From contig NC_091247.1 in NCBI RefSeq assembly GCF_042477335.2, positions 38,429,501 through 38,493,500 of the forward strand: DNA of 64,000 bases. Reading direction: 5' to 3'. The DNA is from Ovis canadensis (Eukaryota > Chordata > Mammalia > Artiodactyla > Bovidae). Positions within the stretch are counted from its first letter, which is position 1. Every line of letters begins with the position of its first letter. Positions 45,084-56,507 of the stretch are shown here, in pieces. Below the pieces are notes generated by a model, which saw nothing but the letters and a program-made list of their open reading frames with translations, ran no database searches and had not been told where the DNA came from. The position numbers were made by a program, and so were the translations under genes.

Positions 45084-46166
45084 TGGAGACCTGGCATCCA
45101 GCCCATCTGGTGATAGGCCCCTGTGACTGCTGTATTCGTGACTGAACACAGGAGCCTGTACTGTCTCTTCAATCGCATCTGTCTACAATGACGCCCCTCA
45201 CGGCAGCCTGTCAAGAATGACTGGACCCTGATTCTGTCAGGCGGTCTGCATTCCAACTTGCTATCCAGGGGTCATCACAGATGTGGAGAGCGTGCCAGCC
45301 ACACTCGACTCCGGGCAGTGTTCCATTTGCTCTGCCGGCCACCATCTTGCAGACTGGCCTGTGTCCACTAACCCATGGTCCACTTGGTGGAACCACGAGT
45401 AATTTGTTAATAAAATGCTGACATTTGTGGGTGATTTACTCTTTAAAAATATGCACTAGAGCAGATTCCAGGCTAGTCCTATAAAAACACTATTCTCATT
45501 TGCTTTCAGTCCAGTGAACCTTCTTGAGTTGAGAAGAAAAGGCAGTGTTCCTTCCGCTTCTGACAGGTGACTCAGACCCAGGTCAACTCTGCTGCTGCCT
45601 CCAGCCTCTGTGGAAAGCCCTGGAGGAGCCCAGTTCCTCTAGACGAGGTGGGGTTACCTTCCGCCCCAAGGCAGCTCTCTTTTATACTTTGGCAAATTCA
45701 TTTCCACTACTTAAAGAAAAACACTGCACCTTCCCTCTCCTCATTGTTGACCCTCATCACCTCACCCTGACTTAGTCAACCTCACTTCCCCCTACTTGCA
45801 AAAGAAAAGGCCGGAAACTTTTTCATTATACACAGGCAGTGCTCCTATATGACCATCCTCTTTATTCTCTACGTGAGTAAATCTGAAATGACTTCCAAAT
45901 TTCCATATATTAAAGTAGGAAACTTTTTAAATAAAAATCAAGGTGAGAGAAAAGACTAGGGGAAATTTAGAACACGAATTAAAAATCACATGGTCTCACA
46001 TAATTACTAAAGGTGAGGTGTGCATTTAACTCTGAGCTTCCTGGCAGCCAAAGCAAGAAGAGAAAGATGATTAACTTCATGATTCACCATTTCTCTGAGG
46101 AAATACACACCCTTTCTTCAGGGAAAGCGCTGGGATTCCTGCACTGGGTTCTGAATTTTTGCCCCA
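45084..46166. other. Intergenic unique DNA, nothing recognised
   Basis: No exon or ruminant repeat is recognised. Confidence 0.4.
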
Positions 46167-46179
46167 CCTTAAAGGATCT

Positions 46180-46498
46180 GAAGTGAAGTGAAGTGAAAGT
46201 CACTCAGTCGCCTCTGACTCTTTGCGACCCCATGGACTATAAAGTCTATGGAATTCTCTAGGCCAGAATACTGGAGTGGGTAGCCTTTCCCTTCTCCAGG
46301 GGATCTTCCCAACCCAGGGATTGCACCCAGGTCTCCACATTTCAGGCGGATTCTTTACCATCTGAGCTACAAGGGATGCTCAGGAATACTGGAGTGGGTA
46401 GCCTATCCCTTCTCCAGCAGGTCTTCCTGACCCAGGAATTGAACTGGGGCCTCCTGCATTGCAGGCAGATTCTTTACCAACTGAGCTATCAGGGAGGC
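46180..46498 (-). mobile_element. Composite Bov-tA SINE, antisense, 13-bp TSD
   Basis: A reversed Bov-A body followed by two tRNA-like heads (ends near 46,378 and 46,498). CCTTAAAGGATCT is identical at 46,167-46,179 and 46,499-46,511. Confidence 0.93.
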
Positions 46499-46903
46499 CC
46501 TTAAAGGATCTAAGTGTGGTGAAGAGAGAGGTCCTGCCCTGATGATCTGTTTCCACTGATGCCTTTTCTAGACCCCATGTAGTTACTGCCTGGTGCTGGT
46601 CTGCACTTGACCGGCAACTGCTTTGACTCAAGCTTTTAACTCCAAAATTGCAGAGAATGTCACATGCCTGTAGTTGCTCGGAGTTTACACCTGAAGTGTG
46701 GCTTTTCCTTGACTGTCTGGCTAGTGCTCTCAATATGATTGGTCTGAATTTGCTGTTGGAAAGATGCATGCAAAGGTTGGGACTTGAGGATCTAGCACTC
46801 TTCTGATAAGTTACTTGAAAATGTCTCTCAGAGCCACCCCTGCACTGCCTGCTTTCTCTTTGAGGGTTGCCCTTACTGGGCTGGGGGATTCTGGGCTAGT
46901 TTT

Positions 46904-47116
46904 TTTTTAAATATTTATTTACTTGGCTGTGCTGGGTCTTAGCTGTGATACACGGGACTCTATAATTGCAGCCCGTGAACTCTTAGTTGCAGTATGTGGA
47001 ATCTAGTTCCCTGACCAGGGAGTGAACATGGGCCTGAACCTGGGCCCCCTGCATTGGGAACTTGGAGTTTAGCCACTGGACCACCAGGGAAGGCCCATGT
47101 CAGGGAAGTCCCCTTA
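46904..47116 (-). mobile_element. CHR-type SINE, antisense, 11-bp TSD
   Basis: TTGGCTGTGCTGGGTCTTAG, GTTCCCTGACCAGGGAGTGA and the reversed head ACTGGACCACCAGGGAAGGC. GGGCTAGTTTT is repeated at 46,893-46,903 and 47,117-47,127. Confidence 0.9.
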
Positions 47117-47127
47117 GGGCTAGTTTT

Positions 47128-48028
47128 GCCTTTCTGAGCAGAATCCCTGGTGAGGGACCACCTGAAAACTGGCGCCTCCCCCAGTCAGTCACCTTCTATC
47201 CCTGAGTCAGCCTTTTTCTGCTCCTCCTTTCAGTTTAACCACTTCCTGCCCACAATTTGTTGTCTAAACAGCACAGTCAGAATGACATATTTGAACACTT
47301 CCCTACCCTCTAATGTAATTTTACCTTCCAGGCTGATTTCTTTCTGAAAGTCAGAACTTTGTTTCCTGAAAATCTGTTGCATTCCTGACACTCCTCCAGC
47401 TTCGATCCTTGCTAGTGAACTGTCATTGCTCAGAGACAGTAAGCTTCCTGACCGCCAGGCCCTGGACTTTCCACACCGTGTCTCCCTTAATCCTCTCAAC
47501 AGCCCCAAGAAGTAAATACTATTATATGTTCACTATGCTGACCCAGGAAACTAGAGCCAGGTCACCCAGAGTGGAAAGGGTGGGATCCATCTGACCAGAG
47601 TGTCTTTGACCGTCACCTGGGGCCCCTTTCTGAGGCATCTAAGGGACATGGTGCTCCTCCTGAGGACCTCTCCTTCCACTTGGCCATCCTGCTTGTCTTC
47701 ATGGATCAGAATTCGCTCTGGTGTTTCCTGAAAACATCTTCTGCCTTCTGGGTGGTGGGAATATCAACCAGGCAAGGCAGGAGTTAGTCAGACATTGTGT
47801 TTTTAACTGAACAAACTTCCCAGCAGATGGAGGTTGGGGCTCCTATCCCCCTGCCCTCTGTGCAGGGCTGGGGACAGCCTCCAGGTGTCTTCTCTCCCAG
47901 GTCATGCTTTCTCTGAAGGCAGGCGGATCCTTGACACAGAGCTCTCTGCTTTGACTGTCCTCGCCCACCTCTGCCCCAGGTGCAGCCAAGGGTATTCTAT
48001 AAAAGAACAACCCACCACCATCCCAAGT
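47128..48028. other. Intergenic DNA with a reversed MIR remnant
   Basis: A reversed MIR-like fragment lies at about 47,480-47,590 (ATCCTCTCAACAGCCCCAAG, GACCCAGGAAACTAGAGCC). Nothing else is recognised. Confidence 0.45.
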
Positions 48029-48241
48029 CTTCTCAGGGGGCACTAGTGGTAAAGAATCTGCCTGCCATGCAGGAGCCTTAAGAGATGGGGTTCAATCCCT
48101 GGGTCAGGAAGGTCCCCTGGAGGAGGACATGGCAACCCACCCCAGTATTCTCACCTGGAGAGTCCCGGGCACAGAGGAGCCTGGCGGGCTACAGTCCATG
48201 GGGTCGCAGAGAGTCAGACACGACTGAAGTGACTGAGCACA
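48029..48241 (+). mobile_element. Bov-tA SINE, sense
   Basis: GGTAAAGAATCTGCCTGCCA head and GGGGTTCAATCCCTGGGTCA box B, then the Bov-A body to GACACGACTGAAGTGACTGA. The 183-codon plus frame here is mostly SINE and is not a gene. Confidence 0.93.
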
Positions 48242-49254
48242 CCTGCCGGGGCCACAGTGAACTTCTTCAGCCCTCCAAGTTCCCTGGCCATCAGCTCTTC
48301 CATGGTCTTGGGGGGCCACCCACTTTGCTCCAGTGCTGGCTCTCACCTCAGCTACCCACTAAGTCTGGAGCCTGTGTTCACAGAGATGCTGACTTTGCTC
48401 ACAAGGAGGGAGGTTGGAGGAAGCTCCAGCCAGCCAGAGCCTACCCTCCTGTCTGCCTGAAAGAGGGTCCCTCACTCTCTTCCTGCATGTGGCTTCCTTT
48501 CCCTTTGGGCAGCCTGTCACCCCTAGTTAGCAGCCCCAACCACTTTGTCTGGGCTCCACACGGCCACTCCACAAGTCTCACCTGGGACAGAGAGGGCAGA
48601 GAGCGGACTTTCCACCCAGTCAATGCCGAGTCCTGAACAGTGGGGGCCTTGAGCCCTGGAAGCTGACTATCCCAAATGGAGGGGAAGGCCAAATGGGCTA
48701 TACGCACAGGTCTGCTATACCAGGGTCTCTGTGCAGGGAGTTTCGGTGTGCCCCTCCTCGTCTAGGTCACATGACACCCAAGAGGCAGACAAAGCGGTGC
48801 TCGGTGGTGATGGGGTGATGGGGATCTGCCTATGCTAAGCAGATCTGTATGTGGTAATGCTGGTTGAATCAGGAGAGTGATGTCACAGGGTCTTCAACTC
48901 AAAAGACATGGTAGAGAAAGAGCATCTTCAACGCTTGGACAGAACGTCCTCCTTCAGGAGCTGCCTGGGTTGCTGCCACGGGCTCCGTGTTAGGATCCAG
49001 AGAGGGTGGTTATTCCTCACCGCAAGCGGAGAGAGGAGAGATCTAGGGGAGTGTGATGACCAAGCCATGGCAATCCCCATCTGCCTTGTGCTTTCCCTGT
49101 TTCGGCCCCACTAACTGGAGGTGAAGGCTCCTCCACAGAAAGTAGGTGGCTGCATTCAAAGGCTTAAGACAGAAAAGGTGCCTGTGCATGAAAAATGGAT
49201 TACAACTTGACACAATTGCAATTTGCAAAAATTGAGGCAAGGGAGAGTGGGGCT
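48242..49254. other. Intergenic unique DNA, nothing recognised
   Basis: No exon or repeat is recognised. Confidence 0.4.
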
Positions 49255-49430
49255 CTGGCCAGAGGTCTCCAGCTCCATGAACTCAAGGCAAGATGCCTCA
49301 GCCTTCTCTCTGCATCCTCACCTGTGAAATGGGCATGATGGGACAACCCCAGGGCTGTGAGAGTTCCTGGCTGGGGTCGGGGGACACAGGGCAGAGCACT
49401 CAGTGCTCAATAAGCACTCAGCACGTGTGA
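49255..49430 (+). repeat. MIR SINE, sense
   Basis: CTCAGCCTTCTCTCTGCATC then CTCACCTGTGAAATGGGCAT, and later AGCACTCAGTGCTCAATAAG, follow the MIR order. Confidence 0.7.
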
Positions 49431-50145
49431 GCTGGCCATGGGCCCAAATAGCAGAAGAGAAGAAGACTCTTTTCATCAGGCTACTGTGAATAAACAAAGT
49501 CAGGAAACCTTGAAAATAAGATTTGTCATCTTGTGGGAGAGGTTCTCTTTATATGAGAGCTGTCTTGGTTATCTGTGGTTTAAAGCTTCCTCTCTCAGCC
49601 ACAGTAAACAGGGGTCCTGATGCGAGGCAGAATGCAGCTTTCTTCCATGTTGCTGGCAAGCTGGTTCTGGTGGATTCAGTTTGGAATCCACAGAGATGGG
49701 TCCCAGACTCACACGTCCTGGGAGGGCCTACCATATAGCCCTGCTTTTGGGGGAGAAAACAGAAGAGGTAGGCCTTAGCTTTTCCCAAGCAGAAATACCA
49801 GAAGGAGCCTTTTTCATAACACCCTCAAGTCATCACAGTTCACTTTGGGGGCACCATAAAAATCTTTCAAAAATTTTAGGTGGTTTTAGAATAAGAAGCC
49901 ACTGGCCAAGAAGAAAGAAACTTTTTCCTTAACTCTGAACAAATGCTCTGCTGAGGGAACAATGTCAGGTCAGGACGGTGCATTCAGCTCAGCAAACTTG
50001 CCTGGCCAAGGACTTGAACACTAAGCCTGCTGCTCTAGAAAGGAAATCTGAGAGGGCAGGGTTTTGTGTGTTTCGTTTCATTGCTATGTCTTCAGCTCTA
50101 AGATAAGAGCCTGGCCCCGCCCAGGCACTCAATCCCCATTTGTCA
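49431..50145. other. Intergenic unique DNA, nothing recognised
   Basis: No exon or ruminant repeat is recognised. Confidence 0.4.
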
Positions 50146-50161
50146 AATGAATGAATAGAAA

Positions 50162-50310
50162 GGGACTTCCCTGGTGGTCCAGGGACCAAGAGTCTGAGCT
50201 TTCAGTGCAGGGGGCAGTTCAATTTCTGGTTGGGGAACTAGATCCCGCATGCCATAATGAAGACTGAAGACCCGAGTGCCATAACTAAGACCTGGCACGG
50301 TCAAAAAAAT
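50162..50310 (+). mobile_element. CHR-type SINE, sense
   Basis: GGGACTTCCCTGGTGGTCCA head, GGGGCAGTTCAATTTCTGG box B region, GGGAACTAGATCCCGCATGC, then the A-rich tail. AATGAATAGAAA (50,149-50,160) and AATGAATAAAAA (50,309-50,320) may be the target duplication. It is the rightmost ruminant SINE in the window. Confidence 0.88.
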
Positions 50311-50549
50311 GAATAAAAAATAATAAATATTTCAGAACAGCAAAAACAAGGCGAGACTGAGTGACTGTTACCAGAGAAGTCTGAAGGAGAGATGGTTGGG
50401 ATTTAACATGTGCCTTTGGCAGGATCGTGGATCAAGAAAAACAAATGAAGTCCAGATAAATTTTTTAAAAATGAATGAATAGATGTGAATTAATCAAAGG
50501 GTTTAATATGTGAAAAAACAAATTTCCTAAACTGGGTACGCTTTCTCCT

Positions 50550-50930
50550 CTCAGTGACTTGTCTTTCCTGTTGCGATGTCCCCCTTGCACCCCATCACTC
50601 ACCACGGGCTCCCAGCCACACCCCAGCCCCAGGAGCTCTCCCTTCTCCATCACCTGCCTGGTTGACCTGACTCTTCTCTTTGCCTGCAAGGAAAGACTCT
50701 TTCTCTAGGGCCCAACCTGAATGTCACCACCTCTATGAGTTCTCATAGCCTGTCCCTGTATGACTTTATTCCACCAACAACCGCATTGCATTGAATGGTG
50801 AGTACATTGCCCTCTTCCCCACCAGACCGTGGGCTGCCAGAAAGACAGGGTAGTCTGGTTTGCTGTGTGGTCCCGCATGCGGTCTGCATGATCAGATGTA
50901 TCGCAGTGGAGCAGAGCCAAGAGCGAGTGC
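50550..50930 (+). repeat. L2 LINE 3' region, sense
   Basis: CCCAACCTGAATGTCACCAC, CTGTATGACTTTATTCCACC and CTTCCCCACCAGACCGTGGG then CTGCCAGAAAGACAGGG follow the L2 consensus (gtcacctcc..., tccccaccagactgtgagctcc...). Old and diverged. Confidence 0.55.
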
Positions 50931-51153
50931 CTGAGCAGGAGGAAGGCAGTGGGGAAGGGCCTCAATCGGAGCCACACGATCAAAGCTCCGATTACAGAAT
51001 CCAAGTCCGGAGAACTTTTGGCCAGCAAATTTTCCATGATTGTTAAAAGGAAAGAGAAACCTGATGAACTCAGTTCTCTAAGTGAAAAACCACGAAAGGT
51101 TAAACTGGGTACAAAACACCAGGAAGATGAAAATTTCTTTAATAATGAAATAA

Positions 51154-51159
51154 TTTATT
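51154..51159 (-). terminator. MXD1: Candidate MXD1 distal polyadenylation signal
   Basis: On the minus strand AATAAA is followed 33-43 bases later by the GU-rich string TGGTGTTTTGT (51,111-51,121). That spacing suits a cleavage site near 51,125-51,140. Confidence 0.5.
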
Positions 51160-52892
51160 ATTTGTTAACGGTTGAACAATACAGAAGTTTACATATACAC
51201 AGCAAAGATTCTCTAAAACATGGAGTAGTTCTCAAAATGCATGTACTAACTGTAGTAAAAAGCACCATTCTCTATGTCTTGACACAGGATTTACATTGGC
51301 ATTATATTTACATCAAGAAATAAACATCTGGAAACAGAAATTCACACTCTTGTCTGCTGCTCCCTGTTTAGGCTGTATTTACTGTTAGGGTGATGGCCCC
51401 CAACGCTGATGGTTGACAGCAACATTCCTAGAGCACCAATTCTAAGGACAGGGGTCAAGGCAAGCTTGGTTCTCTGGTGAAAGCTAAAATGAAGAAAGCC
51501 CTCTCAATCCTCCACACCCTCCAGACAGAATAAGAAATCAAAATTTAAAATCTGGGTAAATCTTAGAAACAAGTGCTTTACTAATTCTTATTTTATGATT
51601 TTGAGAGAAGACAAAGATACTCAATTTCTTCAGCCATTCAATAGCTGATGATAACAGTGCCAGGCAATTATTTCTTCTTTCAGAAGATAGGGTAAGAAAA
51701 TCATCCATGTAATAAATTAATGAAAAAAATCATGATAAATCATATATCATACCCCTCTGCCCCCATCCCCAACTATTTCCAAAAACAAAACATCCCACAG
51801 TCTATAGAGATCTGATCATGTAGAATGAGAAAACACACCTCATCTAAAAGGGTCTTTGGGTCATCTTCTCCCAGGAAGGATTTTTAAAATCAGGAGTAGC
51901 CAGCTACTGAAACCTACTGCATCCAAGAGTTAGACATACAAAAATAAGAGACTGACATGCAGGAAATTGCTTTGCAGCCTTTGACTTTCTGGTGTTCAAC
52001 ACACAGGGCAGGTAAAAGGGGAAGACAAAGACACTTGGGGAAACAAAGAAGAAAGAAAGGAGATTTGGGGGACTAAATGGATTATAAAGCACAATGAAAG
52101 TGGTATCCTTGCCAATTCAGTATGTAAATTCAGTATATAAAAACCTAAGTTATGTGTCTGTATATACTTTTCAAAAGTAAGTTTTCTCTTTAAAGGATGG
52201 GGGAGAGGAAAAAGGAAGTCCACAAAAATGCATTATTAAGCCCCAAGATATTGCTAGGCAGTTATTCTGAACATTACAATCCTACCCAGTTTATACTTTT
52301 TTCCCCCACACCCCGAGATTTGCTTTTGGCCACTTCAGGGACAGAGAAGAGACCCATAGGAAACCCAGGGAAGGACCCTTTGTTTCTTTTGGAAAAAAGT
52401 AGAGGTTAAAGGAGAATGCCCATCTTAAAAAAAAAATTCCTCAAGCAACTTAAGCGGCCAAGTGTAGGGTCAGGGCCTTCTTAGAGCTCAATTCTGAATC
52501 AACACGGAAATTATTTTAGCTTTCGGTTGACAGGAAGAAAAATCTAGGTCCTGCTCAAAAAGGTGACGCTCTTTGAATCACTAGCATAAGATATGTGACT
52601 AGAGAAAGGAGCCGTGGTCACTATCAGCACCTTGAATTCCAGATCTCTGCTTAGCAAAAGAAACCAAAAACACCCTGGGTGTGTGCCCGCCATTCTAAGC
52701 CAACAGGCAGGGGAAGTTAGGTCGTCTGGGTGTTAGCAGAAGCACACATAGAGATTTTCTCACTGCATGAAATTAAACTGCACTACATACTCTTTATTTT
52801 CCCACTTGCATTGCAATGGTTATCAATTAAGAGTATAGATTTCTTCTTAGTTTCTTAAAACCAGTTTTCACATAAAAATATGCATGTGCCTA

Positions 52893-52900
52893 TATTTACA
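52893..52900 (-). promoter_or_regulatory. MXD1: Pumilio-type 3'UTR motif
   Basis: The minus strand reads TGTAAATA, matching the Pumilio recognition element TGTANATA. It counts only if the surrounding sequence is transcribed as MXD1 3'UTR. Confidence 0.3.
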
Positions 52901-54520
52901 CACATCTATTATTTACGTACAACAGTCAAAGTCTTAAAGGCTGGGGTTTATATCTTTGCCCATCCCCTCCCCCCAACAACCGTAATAGAAAGGTTTTTCA
53001 TTTTGCTTAAAAAAAGAAAAGAAAAGAAAAGAAAAACCAGAACCAAAAAGACTGTCTAACTCTTAACAGTCATGCTGGTGGATAAGTGAATGGCAGGGCA
53101 GATTGGCGAATCAGGGCGGCTGATTAGCCACGTGGGGAAGAGGATTAGCTGCCTTGGGCTGAGTTTGCTGGTCCTGAAGCTTACAGTTTTGGTTAGAGAG
53201 AGGCTTGTCTGGCACGCCGATTTGGTCTACCTCGAGCTCTGAAAGTTGTGTCTAACCCTGGTGTCAGTTTATCACAAGTGCATAAAAAATATAGAGATCT
53301 ATCAAGTTCCACATTTATATGCCATCAAATGGAAAAGGACCAGACAAACAGTGCAAAGGTCAAATAATCACTATTTTATATCGGGACAGTACATTTCATA
53401 TTCCAACCGAAAGACAAAAATGCAGTTTAACTCAAAAGGCACAACAATTGAAACACAAAAAATAATGGCATCTCTCAGATGCCTTACTTCTAAGTTAAAC
53501 AAACAAAATACATGAGTTTTGTTCCCTTCCCTCCCTCAACGCAAGCCCACAAGCTTTTCCCAAAGTCTTGAGTTTTCGATGCCATACAGCATCCAGCATC
53601 ATGGACTTGTGAGGCGCTTGAAGGTAGCAATTAAAATGCTTGCGAGGTCTAGTGAATGGCATTCAAAAGGGACCTCAAAGTGCAGTTATATCTTTTTTCA
53701 AACATGTTACAGGCTGAGCTGGCTCTTTGAACACTATCACTCTGCTTAAATTCAGGAAGCAGGCTTTAAAAATGCAAAAGGCATACAAGTTGTATTTCAG
53801 TGCAAATCTTCAGCTGGTAATTGGAAAAGATTCCAACAATTAAAAAACGGAAAAAAGAAAGAAAAATCTTTTGTATCACCTGCCCCTCCCCCCCACCCAA
53901 AGCTGAAATGAAGAGAAAAACAGAACAAAACAAAAACAGAAGAATTACAGATGACTTTGGAATCATTTAGGAATCCACTACTTCCAATTAAAATTTTTTG
54001 AATACATTAAGAAATCACTTAAAAAGCAAAAATAAACACAAAGGTAATGTTTCAGACTGCTCTTCACGTCTAGAATGAGCTTCCGTGTGGAGTGCGTTTG
54101 AAGTTTTAGTTGTGGGCAAGGAGGGGGCGCTGAGGAGGTGCGAGGCTGTGGTGGGGGAGACCGCAGGCCAGCTGGGGGCACAGGCGGCCACCACTACCAC
54201 TTCAGCCAGTGAGCCCTTAGGTTGCAGTGCGGCTGTAGATTTTAGGAATGTTCTCATCACTTTGTGACACACACTCTGTTTCAGCGTCACAGTTATTACA
54301 AATGGTTCAAATTCAATGAAAAAGGTTCGCCAGAGGTTGAAAACATCGAGACCTCGAAAATATGAATGCAAAAATATTAAGGGGAAATGAACCAATTTTG
54401 TAGATACTTACATACAAAGTTTCTAGAACATCTATAAAAGCACAAAGTCATAAGAATTTATTTTCCATTACATTAGTTTATATAAAATGAATAAATAGTA
54501 TTTATAGATTTAATGTGTCT

Positions 54521-54528
54521 TATGTACA
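54521..54528 (-). promoter_or_regulatory. MXD1: Pumilio-type 3'UTR motif
   Basis: The minus strand reads TGTACATA (TGTANATA), next to AU-rich ATTTATTCATTTT-like sequence. This is a second candidate site for post-transcriptional control of MXD1. Short motif, so chance occurrence is possible. Confidence 0.3.
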
Positions 54529-55974
54529 TATACATGTGCTCTGTTTTAGCTTAAATAAAAATGCTACAAAGTGGGAGACCACTTAAGGGAGAAATCATAA
54601 CCAGAAAGAAAAATCAGCCTTTTAAACTATCAACCCAAAAGCCTCCATAAAGAAGTTTCCGGGTGCGTCCAAAAACAGTCGGTGAGGAGAGGGATTCTAG
54701 TAACTGTACCATCCCTCCTGTTCACGTGCAACAGAGTAAAAATGTGGACTTTTCCCCTTTCACTGATGATGGACACTGGCTCAGCCAGCGCCACAGCTCA
54801 GTTATTGCTGAAAGTTTCATAGGAAAACAGATTAGCATTGGACCAAATGTCACTTATTCGGAAAAAAAAAAAAAAAGAGGCATAATCAGTTTGTGTTAAG
54901 TGGGAAATGGAGATCTCATTTATCTCTGAGGTAGGGAAAAAAAATGTTCCAGAGACAAGTAGCAAAACCAGCTTGGAGGGGAAACGTGCCTTCAGAGAGC
55001 AGGCACAGCATGGACCCAGGGACAGCGCACAAAAACAGATTTGTACCATTGTGTTCGTGAGGACAAATGATGCTGGAACTCCTATAAGCAAGGTGTCCAG
55101 CTGACGGTGAGAAATACTGCTCCTGTCTGCACGTGGGTTGGGGCGTTCACTCGGGGGGTGTGTGTACGTGTGTGTCTGTGTGTCTATGTGTGAGAAGCGC
55201 GTGTTTTCTGGAGGTATTCCTGACTCGTCACGGGTGGTGAGGGCCAGGGCTAAGTGCTCTTAAATGCCACTTTCAAAGCTTACTTTGGAGTTCTGAGATC
55301 AAGATCTCAGCTTGAAAAGTTTGTTTCCTTCAGTTTCCTAAGCACAAGACACATTTGGACATTTCTGCTAGGCATGTCACACAGGAAGCCAGAAAACGTT
55401 AAGGAAGTTCTAGAAGACCACACGGGACAGTAAATAAGAGGGGGAAACTGCCAAGATGTGAGAGGGGCTTATTCGGCCTCAGAGTTCTTGGATGCTTCAA
55501 ACTGATAGGAATGTACGGTCTCTCAGAGAGACTTGTGGCGAGAGACAGAGAGCTAGAGGATGCCATCAGAAATCCGCGATCCCGGTCGGCGTCCCCCAGC
55601 TTCGGGGGGGGCTAAGCAGCGTTCAGCCACCCCAGACTGAGCAACACAGAGTCGAGATGCCCCTGGGCGTCCTGGCTGCACTGACTGCCTCAGCGGGACC
55701 TGCCTGCCCGACACTGGGCGGGGGCGGGCTGCTGAACCCTTTTTGAGATGGGACTCGGGGATTAAAAAAAAAAAGAAAAAAAAGAAAAGAAAAAGAAAAA
55801 AACAGAAACCCACAATCCTAAGTACTTCCTTGACAACTTTAAACGCAGCTGCTCTTGGTGACGTGGGACACGGAAGCCGACGTGCGAGGGGATTGTGGGC
55901 AGGTCCCATACGCTACCTAAATCGGAGCCGACAGGGAGGACCATCCGGGCGGCAGCCGAAGCGACCACGCTCTC

Positions 55975-56165
55975 CTAGAGACCAAGACACGTCGTCTTGT
56001 GACTGTCCTGGAGCTTTATTCTCTTGACGCTGGAGCTGGAGTAGCCCTCGTCACTGCCCAGGCTTTGCATGCTTCCCCGCTCGTCCGAGTCGCTCACGCT
56101 GCTGCAGCTCCAGTCCAGGTCGCCCGTGAGATAGTCTGTGCTCTCGACGTCCACGTCGATCTCTT
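55975..56165 (-). CDS. MXD1: MXD1 last coding exon (acidic C-terminal region)
   Basis: The exon encodes 62 residues and the stop codon TAG (55,975-55,977). It begins after an acceptor reading TCCCCACAG on the minus strand and supplies the last two bases of a split Glu codon, so it joins in phase to the exon at 56,348-56,507. The peptide has the acidic [19 protein letters not shown] stretch, a serine-rich [19 protein letters not shown] part and a basic KRIKLQD end. This C-terminal region of MXD1 is regulatory and lies outside the DNA-binding domain. Compared with the human protein as I recall it, the end reads HKTTCLGL, one residue longer, and WSCSS replaces a run of serines. The match is otherwise nearly complete. 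Confidence 0.96.
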
Positions 56166-56347
56166 CTGTGGGGACGAGACAGACCGCGGTGAGGGCCCGC
56201 TTTGAGGAAGACAAGCTCGGCTGTGGGCCCTAACCGCTGAGGGGCCAGGAGGCTGGCTCCTGCAGGCCACACCCCTTGACTTCTCTAAGTCAGGGGGCTG
56301 CTTGGTCCCCCCCTCTGCCCAGGTGGAAGGGGGCGGGGGCAGCTCAC

Positions 56348-56507
56348 CCCTGTCGGAGTCAGAGCGCTCGGAGGAGACAGTGGAGCCAGTACTGTCCATC
56401 CGTATCCTCTCGATGCCCAGCTTCTCCAGCTGCCTCTTCAGGTGCCGCTGCTCTCGCTGCAGCTGGTCGATTTGGTGAATGGCTTTTCTGTCACAGTCTT
56501 CAAGTTT
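56348..56507 (-). CDS. MXD1: MXD1 coding exon: end of helix 2 and leucine zipper
   Basis: The exon has 53 codons plus one base. Minus-strand borders are GACCCGCAG before it and GTGAGC after it, both canonical. It encodes [20 protein letters not shown], the zipper that pairs MXD1 with MAX, and continues through a basic [16 protein letters not shown] part to SSERSDSDR. The serine in RIRMDS is the position reported as a kinase target in human MXD1 (established knowledge, not visible here). The intron that follows it is only 182 bases (56,166-56,347), while the preceding intron is 1.73 kb. Confidence 0.96.

Larger units (their letters stand above)
51135..55974 (-). other. MXD1: Probable MXD1 3'UTR
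   Basis: The interval runs 4.8 kb from the MXD1 stop to the best downstream polyadenylation signal. It is AT-rich, has no ruminant SINE, and contains low-complexity tracts: (AAAAG)n at 53,014-53,035, an A-rich run at 55,764-55,803 and a TG tract at 55,157-55,195, all given as plus strand. A long 3'UTR for MXD1 fits my memory of the human transcript (about 5-6 kb). Internal AATAAA-type signals on the minus strand (for example near 52,793) could give shorter forms. Extent is inferred, not proven. Confidence 0.6.

Noticed and set aside
48085-48636. A 183-codon plus-strand frame
   Set aside because: The first third is Bov-tA and the rest shows no domain.
50949-51323. A 124-codon plus-strand frame, lysine-rich, near the MXD1 3' end
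   Set aside because: It looks somewhat protein-like (KRKEKPDELSSLSEKPRKVK) and might be a processed pseudogene, but I cannot name a parent, and the second half is AT-rich noise. A protein database search would decide.
56024-56029. AATAAA on the minus strand within the last MXD1 exon
   Set aside because: It lies inside codons for Arg-Ile-Lys of the conserved KRIKLQD motif and has no suitable GU-rich element directly after it, so it is unlikely to be used.
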